Notes under the pieces: model-generated
Told to the model about the DNA's origin: nothing
The model's input: the letters and a program-made list of their open reading frames with translations, nothing else
Database searches by the model: none
Translations under genes and position numbers: made by a program
Shown: in pieces, positions 18,198-26,858 of the stretch
How positions within the stretch are numbered: position 1 is the first letter of the stretch
Layout of the letters: every line of letters starts with the position of its first letter
Source of the DNA: JBAXTZ01 sp037129925
Lineage (GTDB): Bacteria > Bacillota > Negativicutes > JBAXTZ01
Length of the DNA: 64,000 nucleotides
Direction: 5' to 3'
NCBI GenBank assembly: GCA_037129925.1
Contig: JBAXTZ010000012.1
Coordinates: 14,639 to 78,638, forward strand

Positions 18198-19088
18198 TTA
18201 TCCGGCTAAAACAGCCAGGGCTATAGAATTTAGTTTGGCTTCAAAAGAATCTGACCGCGATGTGAGAATTATCGGTTTGCGTGCGCCAACGATCAATCCG
18301 GCTAATTTCAAACCGCCCACATAAGTAAAGGCTTTCGCCAAAATATTGCCGGATTCGATGTCCGGCGCTAATAGCACGTCGGCACAACCGGCAACTTCGC
18401 TGACTATTCCCTTGTGGCGAGCCGATTCTAGAGACAGCGCATTATCGAGCGCCAATGGACCATCAACGATACAGCCTTTTATCTGCCCACGGCGATTCAT
18501 TTGGGTAAGTGCGGCGGCATCTAAGGTGCAAGGCATATCCGGATTAACAACTTCGACTGCGGCTAACACCGCAATTTTTGCTGTAGCGATACCAAGCGCC
18601 TGCGTGATTTGCAAGCTATTGTTGATAATATCAACTTTTTTCAACAAATCCGGTTTAATAATCATCCCGCCGTCGGTTATGATAATTATCCTGCCAGCAT
18701 ACTCAAAAGCGCCAATATGGCTTAGCACCCGCCCAGTTCGCAAACCGATTTCTTTGTCCAATGTCGCCCGCAACAATGTCGCAGTTGGCATATCGCCCTT
18801 CATTAGCGCGTCAGCCTTGCCGGAAGAAACGGAACTTACTGCTTCGCGAGCGGCAATACTGTCATCCATGCAATCGATAACTTCGCAATTAGAAATGTCA
18901 TAATTATTTTTCTCACAAATTGCAGTGATTTTATCAGCCACACCAAACAGCAGAAATTTTGTCAATTTTTCTTTAATTGCTGCATCAATAGCATGTAACA
19001 CTGCATCATCATGCGCGGCGGCTACTGCCACTGTTTTGAGGGGGCGATTCTGCAATAATACTCTTATTTCATTAAAAGACTTAATCAT
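18198..19088 (-). CDS. Phosphate acetyl/butyryltransferase family protein
   Basis: This 296-residue protein belongs to the PTA/PTB family, which exchanges CoA for phosphate on acyl groups. Recognisable segments are VAVAAAHDDAVLHAIDAA near 21, GKADALMKGDMPTATLLRA near 91 and DIESGNILAKAFTYVGG near 242. The length fits phosphate butyryltransferase better than long Pta. No acetate or butyrate kinase gene lies beside it, so the acyl substrate is open. The start is the ATG at 19088, with AAAGGA upstream, overlapping the engB stop. Confidence 0.85.
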   Translation of the reverse strand: MIKSFNEIRVLLQNRPLKTVAVAAAHDDAVLHAIDAAIKEKLTKFLLFGVADKITAICEKNNYDISNCEVIDCMDDSIAAREAVSSVSSGKADALMKGDMPTATLLRATLDKEIGLRTGRVLSHIGAFEYAGRIIIITDGGMIIKPDLLKKVDIINNSLQITQALGIATAKIAVLAAVEVVNPDMPCTLDAAALTQMNRRGQIKGCIVDGPLALDNALSLESARHKGIVSEVAGCADVLLAPDIESGNILAKAFTYVGGLKLAGLIVGARKPIILTSRSDSFEAKLNSIALAVLAG

Positions 19089-19695
19089 GCTTAATCCTTT
19101 CATAGATCATATTGATTAACTCATCTCTGCCAACTTTAGTCACTGTAGAATATTTTACGATATGATCGCTATCAATGCCAAATCCATTAATAATTGCGCG
19201 GATGTTTGTTGCCAACTGATTTTTCGTCAGTTTGTCGGTCTTGGTCAACACCAAAATCACTTCGCGATCGACACTCTTTAGCCAGTCACAGGCTTCAAGA
19301 TCCAGCTTTTGGGGCTCGCGCCGTGAATCGACCAACAGGAACACTGACCTTAACCAAGCCGACTTGCCAATATAAGAGTTTATGAACTCTGACCAGATTT
19401 CACGGTTGCTCTTAGAAGTTTTGGCATAACCATAACCGGGCAGGTCAACGAAATACACGTATTCGCGCAGCGCCTCGTTTTTGATTGTCACCTTAAAATA
19501 GTTAATCAGTGCAGTTTTGCCAGGTGTAGCGCTAACTCGTGCCAAACCATTGTGCCGACAGAGCGAGTTTATCAATGATGACTTGCCGACATTCGACCGA
19601 CCGATAAAAGCAAATTCATTTAACGGCTGCTCAGGCAGTTGCGCGACTGCAGTTGCCGATTTTACAAATTCGGCTTTTATGATATCCATTAACAA
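19081..19695 (-). CDS. engB: Ribosome biogenesis GTPase EngB (YsxC/YihA)
   Basis: EngB is an essential GTPase in 50S assembly. The 204 residues contain the G1 loop GRSNVGKSSLIN (32-43), the G3 region VDLPGYGYAKTSK and the G4 TKTDK. The lon-engB order is common in Bacillota. Its ATG overlaps the end of lon by 7 bases. Confidence 0.96.
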   Translation of the reverse strand: MLMDIIKAEFVKSATAVAQLPEQPLNEFAFIGRSNVGKSSLINSLCRHNGLARVSATPGKTALINYFKVTIKNEALREYVYFVDLPGYGYAKTSKSNREIWSEFINSYIGKSAWLRSVFLLVDSRREPQKLDLEACDWLKSVDREVILVLTKTDKLTKNQLATNIRAIINGFGIDSDHIVKYSTVTKVGRDELINMIYERIKHD

Positions 19696-22010
19696 CCACC
19701 GCTACAAAGCGCGTTTTCCAATACTGCATCCATGTTTTCCACGAAAACAAAACTCATTTCATCGCGGACATCTTGCGGAATATCTTCGATGTCTTTGTCG
19801 TTCTCTCTCGGTAAAATAATCGTGCGAATTCCGCGATGATGAGCCGCCAGTACTTTTTCTTTGATACCGCCAACAGCCAGGACCCGCCCGCGTAAAGTTA
19901 TCTCGCCGGTCATCGCCAGATCGCTACGAATTTTTCTACCAGTCAGCGCTGATGCCATAGCTGTTGCCATAGTTATTCCGGCTGACGGGCCATCTTTGGG
20001 AATGGCTCCCTCCGGACAGTGAACGTGGATATCGTCTTTTTCGTAAAAGTCGGCTTTTATCCCCAAATCAAGGGCTTTGGTGCGAATATATGTATAGCCG
20101 GCTTTAGCAGATTCCTGCATAACATCGCCTAATTGCCCGGTCAAAGTCAATATTCCCTTACCCTGCATGACAGAAACTTCTACAGGCAATACATCGCCGC
20201 CGACTTCAGTCCACGCCAGCCCGGTTGCAACCCCTACTTGGTCGTGACAACTTTGTTTGCGGTTATGATGCCGAGGCTTTCCTAAGTAATCTCTGAGTGA
20301 TTCTTCGGTAATTTCAACTGTAGTTAACTCATTCTTCAAGCATTTTACCGCGAGTTTGCGAAACAATTCAGCGAACCGCCGCTCCAAGCCGCGAACGCCT
20401 GATTCACGAGTATAATCAACGATTATTTTTCGGATACTGGCATCTGAAAAATTTACTGTCACAGTTTCCAGCCCGTTTTCCTTTAACTGTTTGGCTATTA
20501 GAAACTGGCGGGCGATTTGTAGTTTTTCTTCAATGGTGTAACCGGACAGGTTGATTATTTCCATACGATCCAACAGCGGCCGCGGAATGTTTTCGTAAGT
20601 ATTGGCGGTAACTACCCAAAACACTTTTGACAAGTCAAAGGGCAATTCTAAATAGTGGTCAGTAAACGAATTGTTTTGTTCGGGATCAAGCACTTCGAGC
20701 ATCGCTGATGCCGGGTCACCTTTGTAATCCGAACTCATCTTATCAATTTCATCTAAAAGAAATAATGGATTGCGAGTGCCGGCTTTTTTTAGTGTGCTGA
20801 CTATTCGACCGGGAAGTGCGCTCACATAAGTACGTCGATGCCCGCGAACCTCAGACTCATCTTTTACTCCGCCGAGTGATAAACGGGCATATTTTTTATC
20901 AAGCGCCCGGGCAATTGATTTGGCTAAAGATGTTTTTCCCACTCCAGGCGGACCGATAAAGCAAAGTATTGAGCCTTTGCTGTTACCATTTAGTTGTTTT
21001 ACTGCAAGGTACTCAATTATCCGCTCTTTGATTTTTTCTAATCCATAATGATCTTCGTCGAGAACCGTTCGTGCATTGACGATGTCCAAATTATCGATTG
21101 TTTCAGTAAACCAAGGCATATCGATAAGCCAGTCCAAATAAGAGCGCACTACAGATGACTCCGGCATCATCGCCGGCATCTTTTCGAATCGCTCAATTTC
21201 CTTATTGATTTTCTCAATTACTTCCTCGGGAAAGGCTTTAGTTTCTATTTGTTTACGCAACGTTTCGGCTTCGGCAGCATTGCCCTCTTTTTCGTCTAAC
21301 TCTTTTTGAATTGCCTTGATTTGCTCGCGCAAATAGTATTCTTTTTGATTTTTGTCAATCTGAGTACGCACCCGCGCCTGAATCTTATTTTCTAATTCAG
21401 CCAATTCAACTTCACGCGCCAATTTCTCGCAAATCAACAATAATCGCTCTTGCACTACGGAAATCGATAATAATTCCTGTTTGTCTTCAAAAGAAAACGG
21501 GATGTTAGCAGCGATAATATCCGTGATTCGCCGCGGGTCATTAATGGTAATAATGTTTGCGGTAATTTCTGGCGACAATTTTTTGGTAATTTTCGCCCAA
21601 CGATCAAATTGATACACCACTGTCCGTAACAATGCTTCACTTTCTTCGTTGGCTTCTGCTACTTCGAATAACTCAACTACTTCAACCGAAAAAAATGGCG
21701 TGGAGTTTGGGAAACTCACAATTTTTCCGCGGCTTATTCCTTCAATTACGATACGAATATTTCCACCGGGAAGTTTTACCATTTGCTTGATTTCCGCAAG
21801 TGTGCCATACAGAAAGATATCTTCTGCTCGGGGATTATCTTCTTTAACATCTTTTTGCGCTGCGAGGAATATCTGCTGTTTATTGAGCATTGCCGACTCG
21901 AGTGCAACGATTGATTTTGCGCGCCCGATATCAAGATTGGTAATTGAATGCGGAAACACTATAACGCCACGTAACGGCAACAGCGGTAATACTTTATTTT
22001 GTTGTGCCAA
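19689..22010 (-). CDS. lon: ATP-dependent protease Lon
   Basis: The 773-residue LonA protein has an N-terminal substrate domain (about 1-200), a coiled-coil segment (about 200-300), the AAA+ Walker A GPPGVGKTSLAKSIA and Walker B FLLDEIDKM. The C-terminal Ser-Lys protease domain has the catalytic Ser in PKDGPSAGIT and the Lys in GGIKEKVLAA. It degrades misfolded and regulatory proteins in the cytosol. It follows the pyrophosphatase gene by 13 bases. Confidence 0.97.
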   Translation of the reverse strand: MAQQNKVLPLLPLRGVIVFPHSITNLDIGRAKSIVALESAMLNKQQIFLAAQKDVKEDNPRAEDIFLYGTLAEIKQMVKLPGGNIRIVIEGISRGKIVSFPNSTPFFSVEVVELFEVAEANEESEALLRTVVYQFDRWAKITKKLSPEITANIITINDPRRITDIIAANIPFSFEDKQELLSISVVQERLLLICEKLAREVELAELENKIQARVRTQIDKNQKEYYLREQIKAIQKELDEKEGNAAEAETLRKQIETKAFPEEVIEKINKEIERFEKMPAMMPESSVVRSYLDWLIDMPWFTETIDNLDIVNARTVLDEDHYGLEKIKERIIEYLAVKQLNGNSKGSILCFIGPPGVGKTSLAKSIARALDKKYARLSLGGVKDESEVRGHRRTYVSALPGRIVSTLKKAGTRNPLFLLDEIDKMSSDYKGDPASAMLEVLDPEQNNSFTDHYLELPFDLSKVFWVVTANTYENIPRPLLDRMEIINLSGYTIEEKLQIARQFLIAKQLKENGLETVTVNFSDASIRKIIVDYTRESGVRGLERRFAELFRKLAVKCLKNELTTVEITEESLRDYLGKPRHHNRKQSCHDQVGVATGLAWTEVGGDVLPVEVSVMQGKGILTLTGQLGDVMQESAKAGYTYIRTKALDLGIKADFYEKDDIHVHCPEGAIPKDGPSAGITMATAMASALTGRKIRSDLAMTGEITLRGRVLAVGGIKEKVLAAHHRGIRTIILPRENDKDIEDIPQDVRDEMSFVFVENMDAVLENALCSGGC

Positions 22011-22023
22011 TTGAATTCCTCCA

Positions 22024-23658
22024 TTAATTTGAAAGCAGTGTCAACAACTTTGGAAGCATCTGTTTTTTTCTAGACACTACTCCATCCAGATAATAAATAT
22101 GCGAATCAATTCGTTCGCCGATATCGTCGCCATCAAGCAAATCACAAGCTTTTCCGGCAAAAAATGCATAGGTGGATTTTTTGGCAATATCGGTAATCAT
22201 GCACTCGGTCAAATCATAGCGTTCGCTTTCGGCAAGTTCCCATAACGCTTTGACAATATCCTGACCATAAACCAATAACGATTCGCCATCGATAACATTA
22301 ATTTGACTTATAGCAATTCGAGTTTCACCAAGTACAAATTCTTTGAGTTCATTGCGAACTACCGCGGCGAGATTGCCAGCATCAAACGATGCTCCGGCAC
22401 GAAGCAGTTCCATGCCATAGCTATCTAAGTCAACTCCGGCTATCGTTGCAAGTTTTTTTGCCGCCATTATATCTACGGCCGTGCATGTCGGTGAATTAAA
22501 CAATAATGTATCAGATATTATCGCAGAAAGCAATAGTCCGGCGATGTTACGCTCAATCGCCAAATCACGATGCCAATGCAAATTGGCAATTATCGTCGCT
22601 GTACAACCTACTGGCTCGTGGCGGATAAATATTGGTTCGTTGGTCATCAATCCGCCCAAGCGGTGATGATCAATAATTTCGCAGATTTCGGCTTCTTCAA
22701 TACCAAATACTGCTTGGGACTGCTCGTTGTGATCGACCAAAATTACCCGCTCTTTGGCTCTGCCTAACAATAAACTGCGGCTGATCATGCCGACAAGCTT
22801 GCCGTCATGCAAAACCGGAAACGAACGAAAATTGCTCGCCAACATTTTTGGTTTAATCTCATATATCAAATCATTCGGCTGAAAAGTAACAATTTTACCG
22901 GTAGCCATTATTTTTCCAACCGGCATACTTTGGTTAATCAGTCGGGCGCAGGCATAAGTATCATATTGAGAACGCAGAATTATTGCTCCGTAGCTACGCG
23001 CCAGACTCAAGACATCGCTGCTGATGGCAGCGCCATTAGTCAAAATAAGACAGCGAACGTGACGGCGGATACAGCCCTCTTGTGAATTTTCACGATTACC
23101 AACCAAAACAATGTCTCCGGATTTTATTGATTGAAACACAGTAGTCGCCCGGGCCGCTGCGATAAGAACTTTTCCAGTAACTTTATCGGTCAAATCGGCG
23201 CCAGTAATCACCGTGGCATCCAATACTTTAACAATATTTTCATAAGAAATCCCGCTCTGAGACAAATCTTGCATTTCCAACTCATCAAAATAACGCTTTG
23301 CCAAATCGCCCATTGTGACTATACCGACAAATGCATCGTCACTATTGACAACCGAAATTGACTTAATGTCATTGCCACGCATTATTTGACCGAGATCACG
23401 CAAGTTATGTTCAGGGGTGATAGTTATCGGATTAGTTATCATAATATCATCGACCCGGGGATAAAGATCACTAACTAAAATCGGTGGCTCGACTCCAAAA
23501 TAATCAAGCGCGAATTTAGTCTCGGCATTAACCTTGCCGGCACGCGCCGCTTGTACGTTTTCGCCCAACCGTTTTTTCATTGACGCATAAGCAATCGCCG
23601 AACATATTGAATCAGTATCTGGATTACGGTGACCAATGACAATTGTTGGTTTATCCAT
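22024..23658 (-). CDS. ppaC: Mn-dependent inorganic pyrophosphatase with CBS and DRTGG domains
   Basis: This 544-residue family II pyrophosphatase starts with the DHH-type motif GHRNPDTDSICSAIAYA. Inserted between the catalytic halves is a regulatory module: a CBS pair flanking a DRTGG domain (about residues 65-310), which in characterised members senses adenine nucleotides. The DHH motif proper is IDHHRLGGL, followed by LLSAIISDTLLFNSPTCT. The start at 23658 has GGGAG upstream; the longer in-frame N-terminus is not conserved. Confidence 0.93.
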   Translation of the reverse strand: MDKPTIVIGHRNPDTDSICSAIAYASMKKRLGENVQAARAGKVNAETKFALDYFGVEPPILVSDLYPRVDDIMITNPITITPEHNLRDLGQIMRGNDIKSISVVNSDDAFVGIVTMGDLAKRYFDELEMQDLSQSGISYENIVKVLDATVITGADLTDKVTGKVLIAAARATTVFQSIKSGDIVLVGNRENSQEGCIRRHVRCLILTNGAAISSDVLSLARSYGAIILRSQYDTYACARLINQSMPVGKIMATGKIVTFQPNDLIYEIKPKMLASNFRSFPVLHDGKLVGMISRSLLLGRAKERVILVDHNEQSQAVFGIEEAEICEIIDHHRLGGLMTNEPIFIRHEPVGCTATIIANLHWHRDLAIERNIAGLLLSAIISDTLLFNSPTCTAVDIMAAKKLATIAGVDLDSYGMELLRAGASFDAGNLAAVVRNELKEFVLGETRIAISQINVIDGESLLVYGQDIVKALWELAESERYDLTECMITDIAKKSTYAFFAGKACDLLDGDDIGERIDSHIYYLDGVVSRKKQMLPKLLTLLSN

Positions 23659-23741
23659 AATATTTCTCCCATAATTTCTTCGTATCAACGTTTTACTAAT
23701 CAATAATTCGACAATAGCGCGCGGTTTTCCTGCTGATTAAT

Positions 23742-23766
23742 AAAAAAAGCCGTGCAAAGCACGGCT
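23742..23766 (-). terminator. Rho-independent terminator after GH1 gene
   Basis: A perfect 8-bp stem (agccgtgc/gcacggct) has a 3-base loop and is followed on the minus strand by seven T. It begins 5 bases after the GH1 stop codon. Confidence 0.93.
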
Positions 23767-23770
23767 AATT

Positions 23771-25153
23771 TTAGTCTTCGAAACCGTTGTTGTCTAATAC
23801 AGTTTTATACCAATAACCGCTGTCTTTGATTATCCGGTTTAAATTGTTTTCCCGATCGATACGGATAAATCCGTAGACATTACGGTAACCATTGACCCAG
23901 CTAAAGCAGTCTAACCCCGTCCACATATGATACCCAAAGCAATTCACGCCTTCACTTATTGCTTTATGTACACACTTTAGATGGTCTTTGACAAAATCAA
24001 TACGAACGCCATCGTGAACCCGGTCACCATCGACCATTTCCTTTTCTTTAAACGAGCGAATGCCCATACCGTTCTCAGAAATAAAGCAGGGAATATCGCC
24101 GTAATTATTCTTGATTCGCATCAACAAATCATAAATGCCTTCAGGATAAATCTCCCAGCCCCGATCACTATAGCGAGCTTTAGTGTTTTGAACATGCGTG
24201 AACCAATCATGATGATCTTTTTTGATTTTTGGTCCGGCGCCGATACGACGCGGGCAATAATAATTCACTCCCAAAAAATCCACGATTGATGCCGGGTCGG
24301 CAATTATTTCTAAATCGCCTGCGGCAATTTCCGGAGTAAGATTATTTTCTTTCACGAAAGCGACAAGTTCCGGATGATAAATGCCTTTTAGCACCGGATG
24401 TAGATAGCTGTAAGTGAAAATTAAATCCGCAAGATGCGCGGCTTCTTTGTCTTCCGCCGAATCGGTTGCCGGATAAGCTGGCGTAAGATTGAGTACTACG
24501 CCGATTTCTCCTGGTAAATTCATTTCGTGATATGCTTTTACCGTTTTAGAATGCGCCAGCATCACATAATGTCCAACTTGTACTGCGCGTTTTCCGTCTT
24601 GAACTTCAGGATAATGAAATCCTTGCAGGTAGCAGCCCTCGGGGGCAACAATTGGCTCATTTTGCGTTATCCAGAATTTTACTTTATGACCATACTCTTG
24701 GAAACATACTTTGGCATATTCGACGAAATAATCAATTACTGCACGATTTTCCCAGCCGCCAATTTTGACAAGTTCATAGGGCATATCAAAATGATACAAA
24801 TTAACAAAAGGTTCGATACCATTTTTGATTAACTCATCGATTACGTCGTGATAAAACTGAATTCCTTTCGGATTTATCGCGCCAAACCCCTTGGGCATAA
24901 TTCTAGTCCAGCTGATCGACATCCGATAGGAATTATGTCCGGTTTGTTTGAAAAGTTGAATATCTTCTTTGTAGCGATGATAAAAATCTGCAGCAAATTC
25001 CGGGGTGCCTCCTTCCCAGAATTTATCCGGTTCGGTTCGCGACCACCAATCCCAAACTGAAGGTCCTTTTCCATCTTCTAACGCGGCTCCCTCGGTTTGA
25101 GGAGCTGATGCAGCAGAACCCCAAAAAAACTTTTCCGGAAACTTGTATTTCAT
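23771..25153 (-). CDS. Glycoside hydrolase family 1 (beta-glucosidase or 6-phospho-beta-glucosidase)
   Basis: This 460-residue cytosolic GH1 enzyme has the acid/base Glu166 in WITQNEP and the nucleophile Glu360 in FISENGMG. Adjacent PTS IIA and IIB genes of the lactose/cellobiose type suggest a 6-phospho-beta-glucoside substrate. The neighbouring ROK kinase would also allow phosphorylation after import. It is the last gene of ROK-IIB-IIA-GH1 and is followed by a strong terminator. Confidence 0.93.
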   Translation of the reverse strand: MKYKFPEKFFWGSAASAPQTEGAALEDGKGPSVWDWWSRTEPDKFWEGGTPEFAADFYHRYKEDIQLFKQTGHNSYRMSISWTRIMPKGFGAINPKGIQFYHDVIDELIKNGIEPFVNLYHFDMPYELVKIGGWENRAVIDYFVEYAKVCFQEYGHKVKFWITQNEPIVAPEGCYLQGFHYPEVQDGKRAVQVGHYVMLAHSKTVKAYHEMNLPGEIGVVLNLTPAYPATDSAEDKEAAHLADLIFTYSYLHPVLKGIYHPELVAFVKENNLTPEIAAGDLEIIADPASIVDFLGVNYYCPRRIGAGPKIKKDHHDWFTHVQNTKARYSDRGWEIYPEGIYDLLMRIKNNYGDIPCFISENGMGIRSFKEKEMVDGDRVHDGVRIDFVKDHLKCVHKAISEGVNCFGYHMWTGLDCFSWVNGYRNVYGFIRIDRENNLNRIIKDSGYWYKTVLDNNGFED

Positions 25154-25171
25154 AACATCCTCACAAAATAA

Positions 25172-25495
25172 TTATTTCGCTTGAAGTTCCTGGATTTGTT
25201 TTTGCATCTCAATCATGCTCTGAATCAAGTCTTTGGCCAGGATACTGGTCATGAGATGATCCTGAGCGTGGACCATTAACAATTTCACCGTCATGTTGTT
25301 TCCGGCAGCTTCCTGCTGGATTAAATCAGTTTGAACTTTGTGCGCTTCGAGCAACGCTTCACCAGCCGATTTGATCAAGGCTTGCGCGCCTTCAAAATCA
25401 CCGTTTTTGGCTGCCGCGTAAGCTTCGAACACATCACTGCGCGCCGACCCGCCAAAAGTAATCAGTTGAAATATTACCAGTTCTTCTTGTTCCAT
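25172..25495 (-). CDS. PTS lactose/cellobiose-type IIA protein
   Basis: The 107-residue helical IIA protein carries the phospho-accepting His76 in MVHAQDHLMTS. It relays phosphate from HPr to the IIB protein. It lies 18 bases before the GH1 gene. Confidence 0.93.
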   Translation of the reverse strand: MEQEELVIFQLITFGGSARSDVFEAYAAAKNGDFEGAQALIKSAGEALLEAHKVQTDLIQQEAAGNNMTVKLLMVHAQDHLMTSILAKDLIQSMIEMQKQIQELQAK

Positions 25496-25570
25496 GATTC
25501 CTCCAAAAAAAATATCAGCGACTAAAAAGGCGCCAATATTTTATACACTTTTTGAGCTTAAACAATTGAC

Positions 25571-25879
25571 TTATTTTTTAGCGAGTAACTTGCGTGCGTG
25601 TTCCAAAATCTTATCCCCGCGGGCCATGCCGTAGTCAACAGTATTGATGACATCTAGTGGACGACCAAGCTCAGTTGCGATTTTTTCGAAAGAGGCTTTT
25701 TTGTAGCGGATCTGTGGTCCAAGTAGTACAACATCGTAGTCTTTTACGATTCGTTCAAACTCTTCTTCAGGTACTGCGACAATTACGCTGTCCTGCTCGT
25801 CAGCAGTGAGTGATTTTTTCATTTTCTCAACGATAAGGCTGGTAGACATACCCGATGCGCATACAAGTAGTATTTTCAA
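25571..25879 (-). CDS. PTS lactose/cellobiose-type IIB protein
   Basis: The 102-residue IIB protein has the phospho-Cys7 in ILLVCASGMSTSLI and the later LLGPQIRYK typical of CelA-like IIB. The likely start is a TTG at 25879, preceded 5 bases upstream by GGAGG. The ATG at 25891 overlaps that ribosome-binding site and would add four non-conserved residues. The matching membrane IIC is not in the window. Confidence 0.9.
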   Translation of the reverse strand: MKILLVCASGMSTSLIVEKMKKSLTADEQDSVIVAVPEEEFERIVKDYDVVLLGPQIRYKKASFEKIATELGRPLDVINTVDYGMARGDKILEHARKLLAKK

Positions 25880-25961
25880 GAATACCTCCATATTGTGATT
25901 TCTTCAGTATAATAATTCGCTGAATATTGAAAAACTCCTGCTAAGTTCCAGAAATATTTAA

Positions 25962-26837
25962 TTATTTTTTCGTCAACGGGAAAATCGCTCCGATCATTCC
26001 GGCATCATTCCCCAGCTTCGCCGGAACTAAATTAATTTCCAAGTTCTGTAGTTCGACATGCAATCGTTTACCAATACATTTTTTCAACCGTGGTAAAAAT
26101 ATATCTGCGGCGTTGGAAATCCCTCCGCCGATCACAATTGCCTCCGGATCAACCACCGCGTAGATGTCACACAACGGTATCGCGGCAAACTCACACCATT
26201 CGTCTAATAACGCGTTATATTCCTGGTTTCCCTCGCGAATTCCGGCAAAAATCACCCGACCGTCGAGGCTTGGGTCATTAAACCGCTCCCGGGCAATCGC
26301 CACTAATGAGCTGGTAGCGGCATAGCGGTAATCGTCAAGATAAGCCGAGTACAAACAACAGACTTCGCCTGCGACGTAACTGTGGCCGCGATGAATTTTA
26401 CCATTAATTACCAATGAGCCGCCTAACCCGGTGCCATAAGTTGCCATATAAAAACAGGAATACGGCTTGCCGGCGCCGGTCCATTTCTCGCCGATTGCCG
26501 CGCTCTTGGCATCATTTTCAATCACACAGGGAATTCCAAATTCGCTGCGAATTACTTCGCACTGGTTGATCTTGTACCAATCTTTGATATGGTTAGCCCC
26601 GGCGACGACATGCGACTTAACGATATCGACCACGCCGGGAGTACAGATGCCAACGCCCGCCAGTTGATGCTTTTTTCTAGTAAGACGTGTCAGTTCGATA
26701 AGCCGGTCCATCAAAACAGCGCCGCCTAAACGAATATCCGAAGGAGTTTCCGCTCGTTCCAAAACCCGGCCACCGGCGCTGATAATGCCATATTTGACAC
26801 TGGTGCCACCAATGTCGAAAGCTAAATATTTTCGCAT
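25962..26837 (-). CDS. ROK-family sugar kinase (beta-glucoside kinase-like)
   Basis: The 291-residue ROK protein has the ATP motif DIGGTSVKYGII (8-19), GICTPGVVD, the substrate-binding ENDAKSAAIGE and GTGLGGSLVINGKIHRGHSYVAGEV. The CxCGxxGC zinc motif of many ROK proteins is missing, as in the BglK beta-glucoside kinases. With GH1 and PTS genes downstream, phosphorylation of cellobiose or gentiobiose is plausible. It begins 21 bases after cysNC and could be co-transcribed with it. Confidence 0.85.
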   Translation of the reverse strand: MRKYLAFDIGGTSVKYGIISAGGRVLERAETPSDIRLGGAVLMDRLIELTRLTRKKHQLAGVGICTPGVVDIVKSHVVAGANHIKDWYKINQCEVIRSEFGIPCVIENDAKSAAIGEKWTGAGKPYSCFYMATYGTGLGGSLVINGKIHRGHSYVAGEVCCLYSAYLDDYRYAATSSLVAIARERFNDPSLDGRVIFAGIREGNQEYNALLDEWCEFAAIPLCDIYAVVDPEAIVIGGGISNAADIFLPRLKKCIGKRLHVELQNLEINLVPAKLGNDAGMIGAIFPLTKK

Positions 26838-26858
26838 CTTCCCTCCGTAAAACTGCTT

